The notes under the pieces: model-generated
What the model was told of the DNA's origin: nothing
What the model saw: the letters and a program-made list of their open reading frames with translations, nothing else
Databases searched by the model: none
Translations under genes and position numbers: made by a program
Part shown: positions 45,642 through 55,053 of the stretch, piece after piece
How positions within the stretch are numbered: the first letter of the stretch is position 1
Layout: each line of letters begins with the position of its first letter
From: Paenibacillaceae bacterium
GTDB taxonomy: Bacteria; Bacillota; Bacilli; Paenibacillales; Paenibacillaceae
Reading direction: 5' to 3'
Assembly: GCA_004134985.1 (NCBI GenBank)
Contig: REGQ01000028.1
Span: 1 to 64,000 of the forward strand
DNA length: 64,000 bases

Positions 45642-47873
45642 TTAACCCTGATGCTCTTTACGGTAATCTCCCGGCGGAATGCCGACTACACGCTTGAATA
45701 CCCGGTTGAAGGAAACGGGATTTAAGTAGCCTACCTTCTGGCCGATCTCCTGAATGCTAAGCTCTGTTTCGACAAGCAGACGCTTGGCCAGCTCCACCCG
45801 GAGATGGATTAGAAAATCAATAAATTTGATATTGAACTGTTCCTTGAAAAGTGCGCTAATATTTTTGGATGGCATATTAAACCGCTCGCTGAGATGCACA
45901 AGCGACAGATCCGGATTGGACACCTGTTCGTCAATGTATTCTTTCATCTGCATGGCGATCGAGCTGGCGCTCCCTCTGCTTGAACGCTCCTGAACACGAT
46001 ACTCCAACTTCTCCATAATGCCGAGGATTTCTTCCTGTACATCCTCCAGCGTTTCAAACTGGTCAATGACATCCTTGACGATGACCTGATTGGTCTCTGC
46101 CATCTCATCATTGAGGACGGCGCCTCGAATATAGTCAAACAGATGAAAGGTCATGAAATGGAGCAAATTAATAATTTCATCCCGCTTCAGCTTATGCTCG
46201 CGGAATTGACGGAACAGCTCGTTGTACTTGCTGCGCCAATCCGGCTCCATCATACGGAACGCATAGAGCAGACGGCGGATTTCCTCCAGCATCGGATACA
46301 GCTTCAGCGATGAAGCTTCACCGGTCTCCCAGTAGCCGATCAAACGATTATTGCCGAATACCGCTCTGGAGCTGATTGCTTGCATAGCTGACTGGAACGA
46401 ATGCTTGAGCTCAGGCACAGAGTCGGCCGGCTGTCCGATTCCTACCGTGACCGTAAACGGCAGATGGCGGCGTATCCATGGCAGCAGCTGCTCAATAAGC
46501 AGCTTGACCTGATCCAGCAGATCGCCGGAGCCATCCTCGCCCATATAGATAAAGCCGCACATTTCCTTATCGTTGACCCATTCGCTCCAGCTGCGCAGCC
46601 CCTGCTTCTGCAGGAGCTCCATATAAACGTTTTGCACAACGAAACGGTACAGCAGCATGTCCTGCTCGTTAAACCGCGCCTGGATGTCGGGATATTTGTC
46701 AATGGACACCACAATTACAACGGCATGATGGAGGCCGCCAGCCAACCCGTGTAACGCCATCTCCTGGCGCCATTCCTCGTTCGCCAGAGATCGGGAGCCG
46801 TTCATGACTTCCATAAAAATTGATTTTTTACGGTAGCCGATATTGAGATCAGCCTGGGTCTTGAACAGATCGAACCGTTCCATCATCGCGTTCAGTGTCG
46901 CCTCGATATAGTGAAACTCATTCTGTCCGCCGCGCTGCTCGCCTGAGGCAGCGGACAACTCATCGAGCCGATTAATTAAAGTGCGAAGCGGTTTGTAATT
47001 TCGGTTGGTCATATAGATAATGGCCACCATGCCTAACATGACGCCGGCACAAGCCGTTATAATCCAGAGTGGAGAGAAGGCTTGCACAAACAGCAGCCCC
47101 CCGTTTTTAACGAGTCCGCTTTCGTATACCCAGCCTGTATATTCAGAACGGATGGAAGACATAGAAGCTCGCTTCTGCTTATCCCCGTCCAGAACCGGAA
47201 TGATGGGGTGATCCTCCTTGCCTGTAATCGTCAAGTAGCTGGACGATTGGTCGAAGCTTTGCGATACCAGCTTCGCAAGCGCATCGGTCTGGACATTCAC
47301 TACCATTAGACCGCTCTCGCCTCGGTTCGTAACATATTTGCGGGCCAATGACACGACCTCTTCACTTCTGGAAGCGGCAAACTCTTTAAAAGAACGGCTA
47401 TTTGTCCAATGATAAGAGAAAGGCTCCTTCATCAGCTGTTGAATAAACGGCTTGTCCGGGAAGCGTTCTAGCGGAGCTACCGTATTCGTGCTCGCCACAT
47501 AGCCATCGCGCTCGCGCACTAGATAAATATTGGAGATGATTGGATTTAACTGGCGCATATTATTAAATTCCTTGCTTAGTTGAAAAGTAAAATAAGCGGA
47601 AGGCTGGCCCTCCTGATTAAAGAAGTTTAACAGACTGAAATCAGAACCAATGCTATTGCGAGTCTGCATTGTCACCATCAAATGATCGATGGATCGAAGC
47701 GTCTGCTCGACGGTTTGCATAAGCTGCTGATTGATGCTCGTGTAGATGCGCGCCGTATCCTTCTCCGCACGCTCGGACAATGCTTGGAAGGACACGAAGA
47801 ATAGAAAGGAGACGATGAGAAAGAACACAGGCAGGTAGGAAAAAAGCAGCTTGTAATACCAGATTTTTTTCAT
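45642..47873 (-). CDS. Membrane-anchored AraC-type sensor regulator
   Basis: 743 residues. Membrane segments near 8-32 and 275-298 flank an extracellular dCache-like region. A cytoplasmic linker follows, and the last 100 residues are an AraC double helix-turn-helix (ELSIQEIGQKVGYLNPVSFNRVFKRVVGIPPGDYR). Thus it senses a ligand outside the membrane and binds DNA directly, a one-component type common in Paenibacillus carbohydrate loci. Start: ATG after GGAGGTTAAAGG. It points toward the importer operon and lies directly before its promoter. Confidence 0.92.
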   Translation of the reverse strand: MKKIWYYKLLFSYLPVFFLIVSFLFFVSFQALSERAEKDTARIYTSINQQLMQTVEQTLRSIDHLMVTMQTRNSIGSDFSLLNFFNQEGQPSAYFTFQLSKEFNNMRQLNPIISNIYLVRERDGYVASTNTVAPLERFPDKPFIQQLMKEPFSYHWTNSRSFKEFAASRSEEVVSLARKYVTNRGESGLMVVNVQTDALAKLVSQSFDQSSSYLTITGKEDHPIIPVLDGDKQKRASMSSIRSEYTGWVYESGLVKNGGLLFVQAFSPLWIITACAGVMLGMVAIIYMTNRNYKPLRTLINRLDELSAASGEQRGGQNEFHYIEATLNAMMERFDLFKTQADLNIGYRKKSIFMEVMNGSRSLANEEWRQEMALHGLAGGLHHAVVIVVSIDKYPDIQARFNEQDMLLYRFVVQNVYMELLQKQGLRSWSEWVNDKEMCGFIYMGEDGSGDLLDQVKLLIEQLLPWIRRHLPFTVTVGIGQPADSVPELKHSFQSAMQAISSRAVFGNNRLIGYWETGEASSLKLYPMLEEIRRLLYAFRMMEPDWRSKYNELFRQFREHKLKRDEIINLLHFMTFHLFDYIRGAVLNDEMAETNQVIVKDVIDQFETLEDVQEEILGIMEKLEYRVQERSSRGSASSIAMQMKEYIDEQVSNPDLSLVHLSERFNMPSKNISALFKEQFNIKFIDFLIHLRVELAKRLLVETELSIQEIGQKVGYLNPVSFNRVFKRVVGIPPGDYRKEHQG

Positions 47874-48012
47874 CCTTTAACCTCCGCAATATTGTGAGCA
47901 TCTGGGTTAAGCGTCGCTGGTCTGAGATGCTTGTTCATTTTATCAACATTGCCAAGAGCAAAGCAATATACATCAGGAATACCGAGCTGGCCGTCTACCT
48001 GCATCGAAACTA

Positions 48013-50097
48013 TTACTGCGCTGTCCCCAAAGACTTCACGATCAACACCTCATACGGCTTCATCATCACTTGCTTGTCCAGCGACCGATCATCCAGCACA
48101 CTGACCACTGGCTGGTGAAATTGCAGCGTTGCCTCCTCGGCTGTATAGTTTAGCATTATATAATAATCCTCATCGCCCATCCTCCGATGCACTGTCTCCA
48201 CCTCTTTGGGCACGTCCGCCTTACTATCCAATGGATCAGCTATTCCCAGACAATCCAGCAAGGCCGGGAGGTTATTATCGTTGAAGAAAACGCCGCAATA
48301 GACGACGTAACCTTTGCCGACCGGCACCCGAACGATCGCAGGCTCACCTCGGTAGTAGTCTTTGTCATAACGTGCAAGAATATCGGCCTCCGCGGAAACG
48401 GGGCGTAATATTTCATTAAAGTGAGGCGCTTCGACACTGACACCGGTCCCTTCGAAGGTCATGGTGGACGGGATATCGTTCACCATTGTGAAGTCTGTGA
48501 CTTCCACCCCAGCCAGCTCGCTAACAATACCGGGGAAAGGAAGCATATAGCAGCGGTTGCTCCGGTCCTTGTAGCCCGATCTTGGTCCCAATACAAGCAG
48601 CCCACCCTGTTCCACATAGTCGCGAAGAAGCTCGGTATCCTGCTTCTCCAACAGTTGGGCATTCGGATAAAAAAGCACCTTATAGTTTTTCATCCGCTCC
48701 GTGTCCGCCATCTGCTGGAGTGGAAGCAAATCTGTCGTTAGATGGCGTTCTGTCAGCCCACGAAATAGGCTTTCTTCGCTGCTCCATTCGAATGATCCCA
48801 GGTACCCTTCGATTTGGTTGTTGCTGTCGTTGTCGTAGTCATAGACGATGCCGGCCTGCGGCACGCAATAGCTGCCTGTAATGATCGGGCTTACCCGGCT
48901 CAGCTCTGCTGCAAACTGCTGCGCTTCATCCAGTCGGCGGTTCGGCTGGTTACCATAATGGTTCAGTCCGTGCCAGAGCGTCTCCGCACCTACCGTCGAG
49001 GTCCGCCAGCGGAAGAACAATACGCCGTCTGCGCCGTGGGCAACGGACTGCCAGGCCCACAGCCGCATTTGTCCGGGCTTTGGGGTCACCTGCAAATAAT
49101 CGCCGAAGCCAAACCGATTCAATACATTGCCGGATTGTCCCCCCGGTCCTGCCTGCTGCTCCAGGATCATATATTTATTGGACAGCCCTCTCATTCTGCT
49201 CAGATGCCTGGAGGTCATCCTGTCCCGGAAGTGTTCCGGCAAATCCTTGCGCATGAGCTGAAAGGCAGGATAGGAATCAAACGATATAAAATCAACAGCC
49301 TGCTCCGTGAAAGCATGATAATTAATGTTCGAGAAGAGACCGTTATGGGTGACGAATTGATGCGGCGCATACTGCTTCAATAGATCGTACTGCTGCTTGG
49401 CGAAAGCGATGGCCGAATCGGATGTGAACTGGTAGAAATCAAGCAGATGGCCGGGATTATGGAAGGTTGGGGTCGGGCGGGGCAAATAAACCTGGCTCCA
49501 CTCCGTGTAAGTCTGTGCCCAGAAGGCGGTCCCCCAAGCTTGATTCAAAGCATCCAGCGTACCGTACTTCAGCTTGCACCATGCGCGAAAGGCAATATGA
49601 TCGCTATCCGCAAAGCTCACATCCATATGGCAATTGAGCTCATTATCGATCTGCCAGCCAATAATTGCATCCACATGCCGGTAATGCTCAGCCATTCGAG
49701 ATACAATCGCAGCCGACAGGCGCAAGTACTCGGGCGATGTATAGTTATAATGACGACGGGAGCCATGCTCCATCGTATGGCCATGGAAATCCTTGCGAAG
49801 CACCTCCGGATATCGCGCTGTCAGCCAGGCCGGCGGTGCATAGGTTGGCGTACCCATAATGACCTTCAAGCCGTGCCGCTTGCAAAGTGCGATGGCCTGA
49901 TCGAACAGCTCAAACGAGTAGCGGCCTTCTTCCGGCTCGAATACATTCCAGGCGCTCTCCCCCATGCGTACAACATTGAAGCCCATTTGCTTCATTCTGT
50001 GAAAATCCTCATCCCACAGCTCCGCGCTCCAGTGCTCCGGGTAATAGCAGACACCGATCAGCGCGTGCTCTGTTTGAAATGACTTTAATTTCTCCAC
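48013..50097 (-). CDS. Glycoside hydrolase family 42 beta-galactosidase
   Basis: 694 residues. The N-terminal TIM barrel opens with IGVCYYPEHWSAELWDEDFHRMKQMGFNVVRMGE. The acid/base Glu is in IIGWQIDNELNCH and the nucleophile Glu in MILEQQAGPGG. It has the trimerisation domain and C-terminal beta domain of GH42. No signal peptide, so intracellular; expected substrates are galacto-oligosaccharides or arabinogalactan fragments. The start chosen is GTG at 50097 after GGAGGAGAG. It is the last gene of the Rieske/desaturase operon, 77 bases after the reductase gene. Confidence 0.93.
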   Translation of the reverse strand: MEKLKSFQTEHALIGVCYYPEHWSAELWDEDFHRMKQMGFNVVRMGESAWNVFEPEEGRYSFELFDQAIALCKRHGLKVIMGTPTYAPPAWLTARYPEVLRKDFHGHTMEHGSRRHYNYTSPEYLRLSAAIVSRMAEHYRHVDAIIGWQIDNELNCHMDVSFADSDHIAFRAWCKLKYGTLDALNQAWGTAFWAQTYTEWSQVYLPRPTPTFHNPGHLLDFYQFTSDSAIAFAKQQYDLLKQYAPHQFVTHNGLFSNINYHAFTEQAVDFISFDSYPAFQLMRKDLPEHFRDRMTSRHLSRMRGLSNKYMILEQQAGPGGQSGNVLNRFGFGDYLQVTPKPGQMRLWAWQSVAHGADGVLFFRWRTSTVGAETLWHGLNHYGNQPNRRLDEAQQFAAELSRVSPIITGSYCVPQAGIVYDYDNDSNNQIEGYLGSFEWSSEESLFRGLTERHLTTDLLPLQQMADTERMKNYKVLFYPNAQLLEKQDTELLRDYVEQGGLLVLGPRSGYKDRSNRCYMLPFPGIVSELAGVEVTDFTMVNDIPSTMTFEGTGVSVEAPHFNEILRPVSAEADILARYDKDYYRGEPAIVRVPVGKGYVVYCGVFFNDNNLPALLDCLGIADPLDSKADVPKEVETVHRRMGDEDYYIMLNYTAEEATLQFHQPVVSVLDDRSLDKQVMMKPYEVLIVKSLGTAQ

Positions 50098-50174
50098 AAG
50101 CTCTCCTCCTGCCTCGAATCGAAGGATCGGATGATGCATACAGCAGCTTCCGACTTCGGTCCCGGATGATCGTA

Positions 50175-51419
50175 TCAGTTGTTCACACGCAGCAAATCCT
50201 TCAGCCTGTGCCCGCTATCTGCCAGTTGTTCCGGATCGGGGACGGCTTGCTTTTCAATTAATCGCTCTGCCAGCCTTATTTCTTTGGACAGGGCGCCACC
50301 TGCTCCGATGCCGCTCACAGCCAACAGTCGGCCCTCAGGAGCCAAGTGAAAATAAAGCTTTCCTGTCTCGCCCAGATCGCGAATGACAACTCGGTCGGCG
50401 CCCTCCGATAGCCCTGCCACTTGCAGCGTCTGCTCGTATTGATCCGACCAGAACCATGGTATGGAAGCGTAGGGAGTGAACGCCCCGAGCATATTCCCCG
50501 CAGCATGCAGTCCCTGATCCTGCGCGTTCCGCCAGGACTCCAGACGTATGCGCCGTCCGCCGTACAGCGGATGCGGGAAAGAACAGCAATCCCCGGCTGC
50601 GAAGATGTCCGGGTCGCTGGTCATCAGCAGCTCATTCACCTTGATTCCGTTATCAATCTCCAGTCCGCTGGCTTCAGCCAGTGCAGTATCCGGCACCGCT
50701 CCTACCCCCGCAATCAAGGTGTCGCACACTGAATTTGTCCCATTGGCCAGCCAGATGATGTACTGCTCCCCATCCCGCTCAATCCGCTCGATTGCCGAGC
50801 CAATGCGGAATTCGACGCCTGCCTTGCGATGGCGCGCTTCCACGATCTCGCCGATCGCCTCGGGAACACCGCGCATCAAGATGCGTGGCGCCGCTTCGAT
50901 CAGCTCTACCCGGCACCCTCTGGCGATAGCGCTCGCAGCGACCTCCAGACCGATGAATCCGCCTCCGATAATTGCAATTCGTTTGCCAGACTGCAGACGC
51001 TCCCGGATGGCTACCGCATCCGAGAATCGGCGCAAATACAGGGCACCGCCCGTTCCGCTGCCGCTCACACTAAGCACTCTGGGCACCGCGCCGGTAGCAA
51101 GGAGCAGACGCTCGTACGGCACCTGCTCGCCGGTCGCCAGATAAACAATATGTCCAGTGCGATCAATTCTGGCAGCTGCGGTTCCGCTGATCAGACGAAT
51201 ATTGAACTGTGCCAGCACATCGGCACTGGTAATCGATACAGGCACTGGTTCTCCCCCTTGGGTAAGAACCTCCTTGGATAAGGGCGGGCGCTCGTAAGGA
51301 TACTCGCGCTCTTGCCCGATGAGCGTAATGCCACCTGCCCAGCCTTGGCTGCGCAGCTCGGCAGCTGCGCGGTATCCGGCTTCGCCCGCGCCGACAATGA
51401 CCATTGCTCTGTCACTCAT
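50175..51419 (-). CDS. FAD-dependent ferredoxin reductase, MocF-like
   Basis: 414 residues. An FAD Rossmann motif (VIVGAGEAGYRAAAELR) at the N-terminus, an NAD(P) motif (IAIIGGGFIGLEVAASA, near 145) and FAAGDCC are those of oxygenase-type ferredoxin reductases such as BenC-less dioxygenase reductases and MocF. It should pass electrons from NAD(P)H to the Rieske protein of the preceding gene. The ATG shares a base with that gene's stop (TAATG). Its closest functional analogues serve hydroxylating or demethylating oxygenases. Confidence 0.9.
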   Translation of the reverse strand: MSDRAMVIVGAGEAGYRAAAELRSQGWAGGITLIGQEREYPYERPPLSKEVLTQGGEPVPVSITSADVLAQFNIRLISGTAAARIDRTGHIVYLATGEQVPYERLLLATGAVPRVLSVSGSGTGGALYLRRFSDAVAIRERLQSGKRIAIIGGGFIGLEVAASAIARGCRVELIEAAPRILMRGVPEAIGEIVEARHRKAGVEFRIGSAIERIERDGEQYIIWLANGTNSVCDTLIAGVGAVPDTALAEASGLEIDNGIKVNELLMTSDPDIFAAGDCCSFPHPLYGGRRIRLESWRNAQDQGLHAAGNMLGAFTPYASIPWFWSDQYEQTLQVAGLSEGADRVVIRDLGETGKLYFHLAPEGRLLAVSGIGAGGALSKEIRLAERLIEKQAVPDPEQLADSGHRLKDLLRVNN

Positions 51420-51754
51420 TATGCGGCCCCTCCCGCTGCAAGTCCGATAAATACTTTACCGCCTTCGGTCTTGGTAGGATAAGTGACCAGATCGACACAT
51501 ACCGGAGCTCGCTTGGCTGCACCGGTCGGAATATCGAACCGTCCGTTATGCTTGGGGCATTCAATGGAGCTGCCCATAACGAGCCCATCCGAAAGATGGA
51601 ACCGCTCATGCGTGCAATAGCCGTCCGTTGCGTAGAAATCCCCTTTATCTGTGCGATAAACGGCGTAAGTACGGTTGCCGTGGTCGAATCGAATAACATC
51701 CTCTTCTTCAATATCGTCTATGCCGCAAACCTCAATCCAATTCTGATTGCTCAT
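51419..51754 (-). CDS. MocE-type Rieske [2Fe-2S] ferredoxin
   Basis: 111 residues. The Rieske iron-sulfur ligands are complete: C-x-H in GYCTHERFHLSDG and C-x2-H in IECPKHNGRFDIPTG. The segment HNGRFDIPTGAAKRAPVCVDL is what I recall of MocE, the ferredoxin in rhizobial rhizopine catabolism. It is a soluble electron carrier between the reductase and the desaturase-like oxygenase. The start is ATG at 51754 after AAGGAG; the longer frame starts with GTG at 51763. Confidence 0.93.
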   Translation of the reverse strand: MSNQNWIEVCGIDDIEEEDVIRFDHGNRTYAVYRTDKGDFYATDGYCTHERFHLSDGLVMGSSIECPKHNGRFDIPTGAAKRAPVCVDLVTYPTKTEGGKVFIGLAAGGAA

Positions 51755-51772
51755 CCCAGTCACTCCTTGCTG

Positions 51773-52843
51773 TTAATTTTGTTCCGCGCGATACTTATAA
51801 GGCCCCGCCGCAACCGGCAGCGGTTTCACAACGACATAAGACGGGTCATCCTTCTGTTTCCGCAACGCTGCGACCACTTCTTTCAATGCTGCTATAAAGC
51901 TCGGTCTTGCTTGCGGGCAATCCGCCTTCATCTCTTCATGAAGCTTAGGCAGCGCATGGTAAGGCACCATCGGGAACATGTGATGCTCTACATGGTAATT
52001 CATGTTCCAGTATAGAAAGCGCAGCACGGGATTCATATAGATCGTTCGGGAATTCAGACGGTGGTCCAGCACATCCTCGTACAGTCCCAAGTGCTGTGTA
52101 ACGCCGAAGCCAAGCACCAGAATAAATCCGTAGAAGGACGGCAAAATGATAAACATGGCAGGCAGGATGCTGCCGGCAGCAATGCATGCGGCGATGACTG
52201 CAATCAGAATAAGCAAATAAATACGGGCTTCGCGAAACACCTTGCGATGCTCGCTTGCAGGTATATACTCCTTCTCCTCGGCCTCCAGCTTGCCAAAGGC
52301 ATGAAGAAAGAAGCGCTTGATCTCGATCGGGCCACCATACAGGTCAAAAATTTGAAGCAGCAAGATTTTCCACACTGGCGGGCGCTCCGTAATGATCTCC
52401 GGATCACGGCCGACAATAATCGTGTCGGTATGATGGCGCGCGTGGCTCCATCGCCAAGGGGTTGCTGAACGCAGCACCATGAAGGATGCCAGCTGATAGA
52501 TCGCCTCGTTCATCCAAGGCGTCTTGAAAGCTGTGCCATGGCCGCATTCATGCCAGCGAGAATCAGCTGGTGTCGCATAGAGGATACCGTAGGCAAGAAA
52601 GGCCGGGATCGACCACCATGTCCCCCAGGATAGATAAGCAAGGTAGCCTGTGACAGCAAGGGCTGCAAACCAGATGATCGTATCGCGAATGGCTGGGCCA
52701 TTCTTGCGTTTCATCAGCACCTTCATCGTAGGACGGGGAATCGGACAGGTATACCATTCTGCCGCCACCAGCCCTCGCTCCTCAGCACGCTTGCTCTCCG
52801 GGCCGGTAATGCTGTAATCCCGCCCTTGAACAATAATCGCCAT
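51773..52843 (-). CDS. Desaturase-like di-iron oxygenase, MocD-like
   Basis: 356 residues with four to five membrane segments and three histidine boxes: HECGH, HARHHTDT and HVEHH. This is the membrane fatty acid desaturase/alkane hydroxylase fold, which binds two iron ions. In this operon it is followed by a MocE-type Rieske ferredoxin and its reductase, the arrangement I know from rhizopine demethylation genes, where MocD is desaturase-like. A role in hydroxylating or O-demethylating a sugar or inositol is inferred. Start: ATG at 52843 after GAGGAGGAATTGATA. Confidence 0.9.
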   Translation of the reverse strand: MAIIVQGRDYSITGPESKRAEERGLVAAEWYTCPIPRPTMKVLMKRKNGPAIRDTIIWFAALAVTGYLAYLSWGTWWSIPAFLAYGILYATPADSRWHECGHGTAFKTPWMNEAIYQLASFMVLRSATPWRWSHARHHTDTIIVGRDPEIITERPPVWKILLLQIFDLYGGPIEIKRFFLHAFGKLEAEEKEYIPASEHRKVFREARIYLLILIAVIAACIAAGSILPAMFIILPSFYGFILVLGFGVTQHLGLYEDVLDHRLNSRTIYMNPVLRFLYWNMNYHVEHHMFPMVPYHALPKLHEEMKADCPQARPSFIAALKEVVAALRKQKDDPSYVVVKPLPVAAGPYKYRAEQN

Positions 52844-52902
52844 TATCAATTCCTCCTCGTTGTGATCGATATGATTTCTTGGTTGCCTTATTTGGTATGT
52901 TT

Positions 52903-52932
52903 AATATAAGAGTGTGCTCGGGCACGCATCAA
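52903..52932 (-). promoter_or_regulatory. Promoter of the oxygenase-GH42 operon
   Basis: TTGATG (52927-52932) and TATATT (52903-52908) with an 18-base spacer on the minus strand. The first LacI-type operator fills the spacer, so a bound repressor would block polymerase. The start codon of the desaturase-like gene lies about 60 bases downstream. Confidence 0.68.
52912..52927. promoter_or_regulatory. LacI operator 1
   Basis: GTGTGCTCGGGCACGC is an inverted repeat sharing the pattern TGTGyNCGGGCACrC with the sites at 52945 and 54142. It lies between the -35 and -10 boxes of the oxygenase operon promoter. Confidence 0.7.
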
Positions 52933-52944
52933 TGAAATAAAAAA

Positions 52945-52962
52945 ATGTGTCCGGGCACACAT
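52945..52962. promoter_or_regulatory. LacI operator 2
   Basis: ATGTGTCCGGGCACACAT is a near-perfect palindrome, about 34 bases upstream of operator 1 centre to centre. The spacing is about three helical turns, so two repressor dimers could bind one face of the DNA. Confidence 0.7.
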
Positions 52963-53093
52963 TATCTATATAAAATCATTTGCTTTCTCGGAACCGCACG
53001 GTTTAATAAGCCATGCCTTGGTTTGCGGGCCGCCCAACCATTAAAGGGAGCAGCCGGCGCCCCATGCAAGCCAGCGACGCTTATGGCCAGCAT

Positions 53094-54119
53094 CTACAGG
53101 CTTTCGGGAATACAAATGTTCATTTCGGTATAATAATGCTTTGCCTCCGGATGCTTGCCGGTGAAGATCAGATCATACAATATGCGCAGTGCGCGATAGC
53201 CCTGCTGCTTCGGATTCTGAACGATCGTGAAATCGATGATCCGCTCCTGCAGCCCCTGCTGGATTTCTGGAAGCAGATCATTGCATACGACACGAACAGT
53301 CCCTTCTCTGCCGGATTGCCTTAGGGCGTCGATACATGCCTTGACCGAGCCGGTTGCCATGTAGATGCCGGTCAAATCTGTATGCTCCTCAAGCAGCTGA
53401 ATCAGTTGGTTATAAGTATCCGTATAACGGTCAAAGCCTTCAACCGTCTGAATAATATCCAGTTGTCCTCCGCGTTCCAAAACACCCTGACGAAAGCCTT
53501 CCACTCTCATCCTGTGGGCGTGAAACCTCAGGTTCCCGGTAACAATAGCAACCTTCGCTTGCGGCTTGGTCACGCTGCACATCAGCCCGGCAGCCACACG
53601 TCCGCTCTTCTGCAGATCTTGCCCCACAAAGCAAACTCTTCTACTGTTCTCTACATCCGAGTTAAACGTAACAACAGGTACTCCCAGATCAGCAGCCTGA
53701 TCAATATGTGTTCGAATCAGTTGGTCATCCATAACCGAGAACAGAATGCCATTGGCTCCTGACTGCACAAGCTGACGGATCGTCTGCGCCGCCTCCTCGG
53801 GGGAAGTATTGTCCACATAATAATAATCTAGACGAATGCCAAGATCCTTCAATTCCTCTGCCGCTTCGTCGATCCCGGAGCGAATTTCGTCATAAAACCT
53901 GATTTCCTCCGGCGGCATAATAATTCCGAAGCGTACTGGATTTTTACTGAAGGCCAGCGCCTTGGCGGCAAGGTTGGGAACATAATTCAATTGTTTGGCG
54001 ATGGCCAGAACCTTCTCGCGCACCTCCGGCTTTACACGTTCTCGCCCATTGAGCACTCGGTCTACCGTGCCTCTGGACACCCCCGCTCGCTCGGCAATTT
54101 CCCGAATAGTAACGGTCAC
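53094..54119 (-). CDS. LacI family transcriptional repressor
   Basis: 341 residues. The N-terminal helix-turn-helix (TIREIAERAGVSRGTVDRVLNGRERVKPEVREKV) and a periplasmic-binding-protein-like effector domain (about 60-341) define the family. The effector half resembles sugar-binding proteins of the ribose type. The start chosen is GTG at 54119 after GAGGAGGTGATCG; upstream codons would cross its own promoter and operator. It lies between the oxygenase operon and an AraC gene. Matching operators at both promoters make it the likely repressor of both. Confidence 0.93.
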   Translation of the reverse strand: MTVTIREIAERAGVSRGTVDRVLNGRERVKPEVREKVLAIAKQLNYVPNLAAKALAFSKNPVRFGIIMPPEEIRFYDEIRSGIDEAAEELKDLGIRLDYYYVDNTSPEEAAQTIRQLVQSGANGILFSVMDDQLIRTHIDQAADLGVPVVTFNSDVENSRRVCFVGQDLQKSGRVAAGLMCSVTKPQAKVAIVTGNLRFHAHRMRVEGFRQGVLERGGQLDIIQTVEGFDRYTDTYNQLIQLLEEHTDLTGIYMATGSVKACIDALRQSGREGTVRVVCNDLLPEIQQGLQERIIDFTIVQNPKQQGYRALRILYDLIFTGKHPEAKHYYTEMNICIPESL

Positions 54120-54141
54120 CCGATCACCTCCTCTATCATGC

Positions 54142-54155
54142 GTGTGCGGGCACAC
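54142..54155. promoter_or_regulatory. LacI operator 3 at its own promoter
   Basis: GTGTGCGGGCACAC is a perfect palindrome with two central bases. It starts just past the -10 box of the regulator's own promoter, which indicates autoregulation. Confidence 0.72.
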
Positions 54156-54159
54156 TTTT

Positions 54160-54188
54160 ATATTAAAGCGGTTTCTTTCTTTTGGCAA
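54160..54188 (-). promoter_or_regulatory. Promoter of the LacI regulator gene
   Basis: TTGCCA (54183-54188) and TAATAT (54160-54165) with 17 bases between, on the minus strand. Operator 3 lies right after the -10 box, and the GTG start follows about 40 bases on. Confidence 0.7.
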
Positions 54189-54249
54189 GGGGGGAAATAA
54201 AATAAATCATACATGGGGATTCTGCGCTTATTCATTCCAAAATCTGCTT

Positions 54250-55053
54250 TTACTTATCATCCGCATGTCGATATTCCCGTGGACTGCTTCCCACTTGCCG
54301 ATGGAACAGCGCGGCAAAATGGTTATAGTTCTGAAAACCAACCTCATAGGCGGCCTCACTCGCTGTCCGCCCGGCATGGCGAATTAAGACGGCGGCCTGC
54401 CGAATACGCATTTCATTCAACATATTTACAATGGTGGCGCCTGTCACTTCCTTGAACAGATGGGACAGTCTGGAGCTGGACAAACCTACAGCTTGAGCAA
54501 TGTCATCAACGGTTATGCGCTCACGCATATGTCTGGACAGATAGTGCAGCGCCTCCTCCACCCTAGCATCGCGCTTCTCCCCGCGGCGCTCCGCCAGCAA
54601 TAGCAATATCCCGCGTATTTCATTTTCGCACAGTTGCTGCCAGAACGGGCGTTGCTCCCTGGAATCGACCAGTACATTCCGCAATGCACGATAAATCCTA
54701 TTCTGCAGATGGACGTTGCCCAGACGTTCGATAATCAGATCTTCTCCTGACAGGTAGTGGGTCTCGTTCATGCCGGGGAAGTGGGCCCAAATAAAATTCC
54801 ACGTCTTGCCTGGCGCGACTCCATACCGATGCGGCACACCGCTGCGAAGCAGTGCCACATCACCTGCAAAGCATTGCTGCTGCCCGGTGGATAGATCAAA
54901 AAAACCTTCGCCATCCAGCGTATACGTAATGAGCCAATCGCTCATGCCGTCGGGACGCATTGTCGCGTAACGATCGGTTTCATTGAAATGGCCTGCGAAA
55001 ATCGTGCCATACGCCGGGGCGGCATAGCTTTCGAATTGGTCATAGATGGTCAT
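54250..55053 (-). CDS. AraC family transcriptional regulator
   Basis: 267 residues. A cupin effector domain (about 10-150; YTLDGEGFFDLSTGQQQCFAGDVALLRSGVPHRYG) precedes a double helix-turn-helix (TASEAAYEVGFQNYNHFAALFHRQVGSSPREYR). Start: ATG at 55053 after GAGAGGGG. It lies between the LacI gene and the Gfo/Idh gene, all on the minus strand, and may control one of these units. The ligand is unknown but likely a sugar. Confidence 0.92.
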   Translation of the reverse strand: MTIYDQFESYAAPAYGTIFAGHFNETDRYATMRPDGMSDWLITYTLDGEGFFDLSTGQQQCFAGDVALLRSGVPHRYGVAPGKTWNFIWAHFPGMNETHYLSGEDLIIERLGNVHLQNRIYRALRNVLVDSREQRPFWQQLCENEIRGILLLLAERRGEKRDARVEEALHYLSRHMRERITVDDIAQAVGLSSSRLSHLFKEVTGATIVNMLNEMRIRQAAVLIRHAGRTASEAAYEVGFQNYNHFAALFHRQVGSSPREYRHADDK

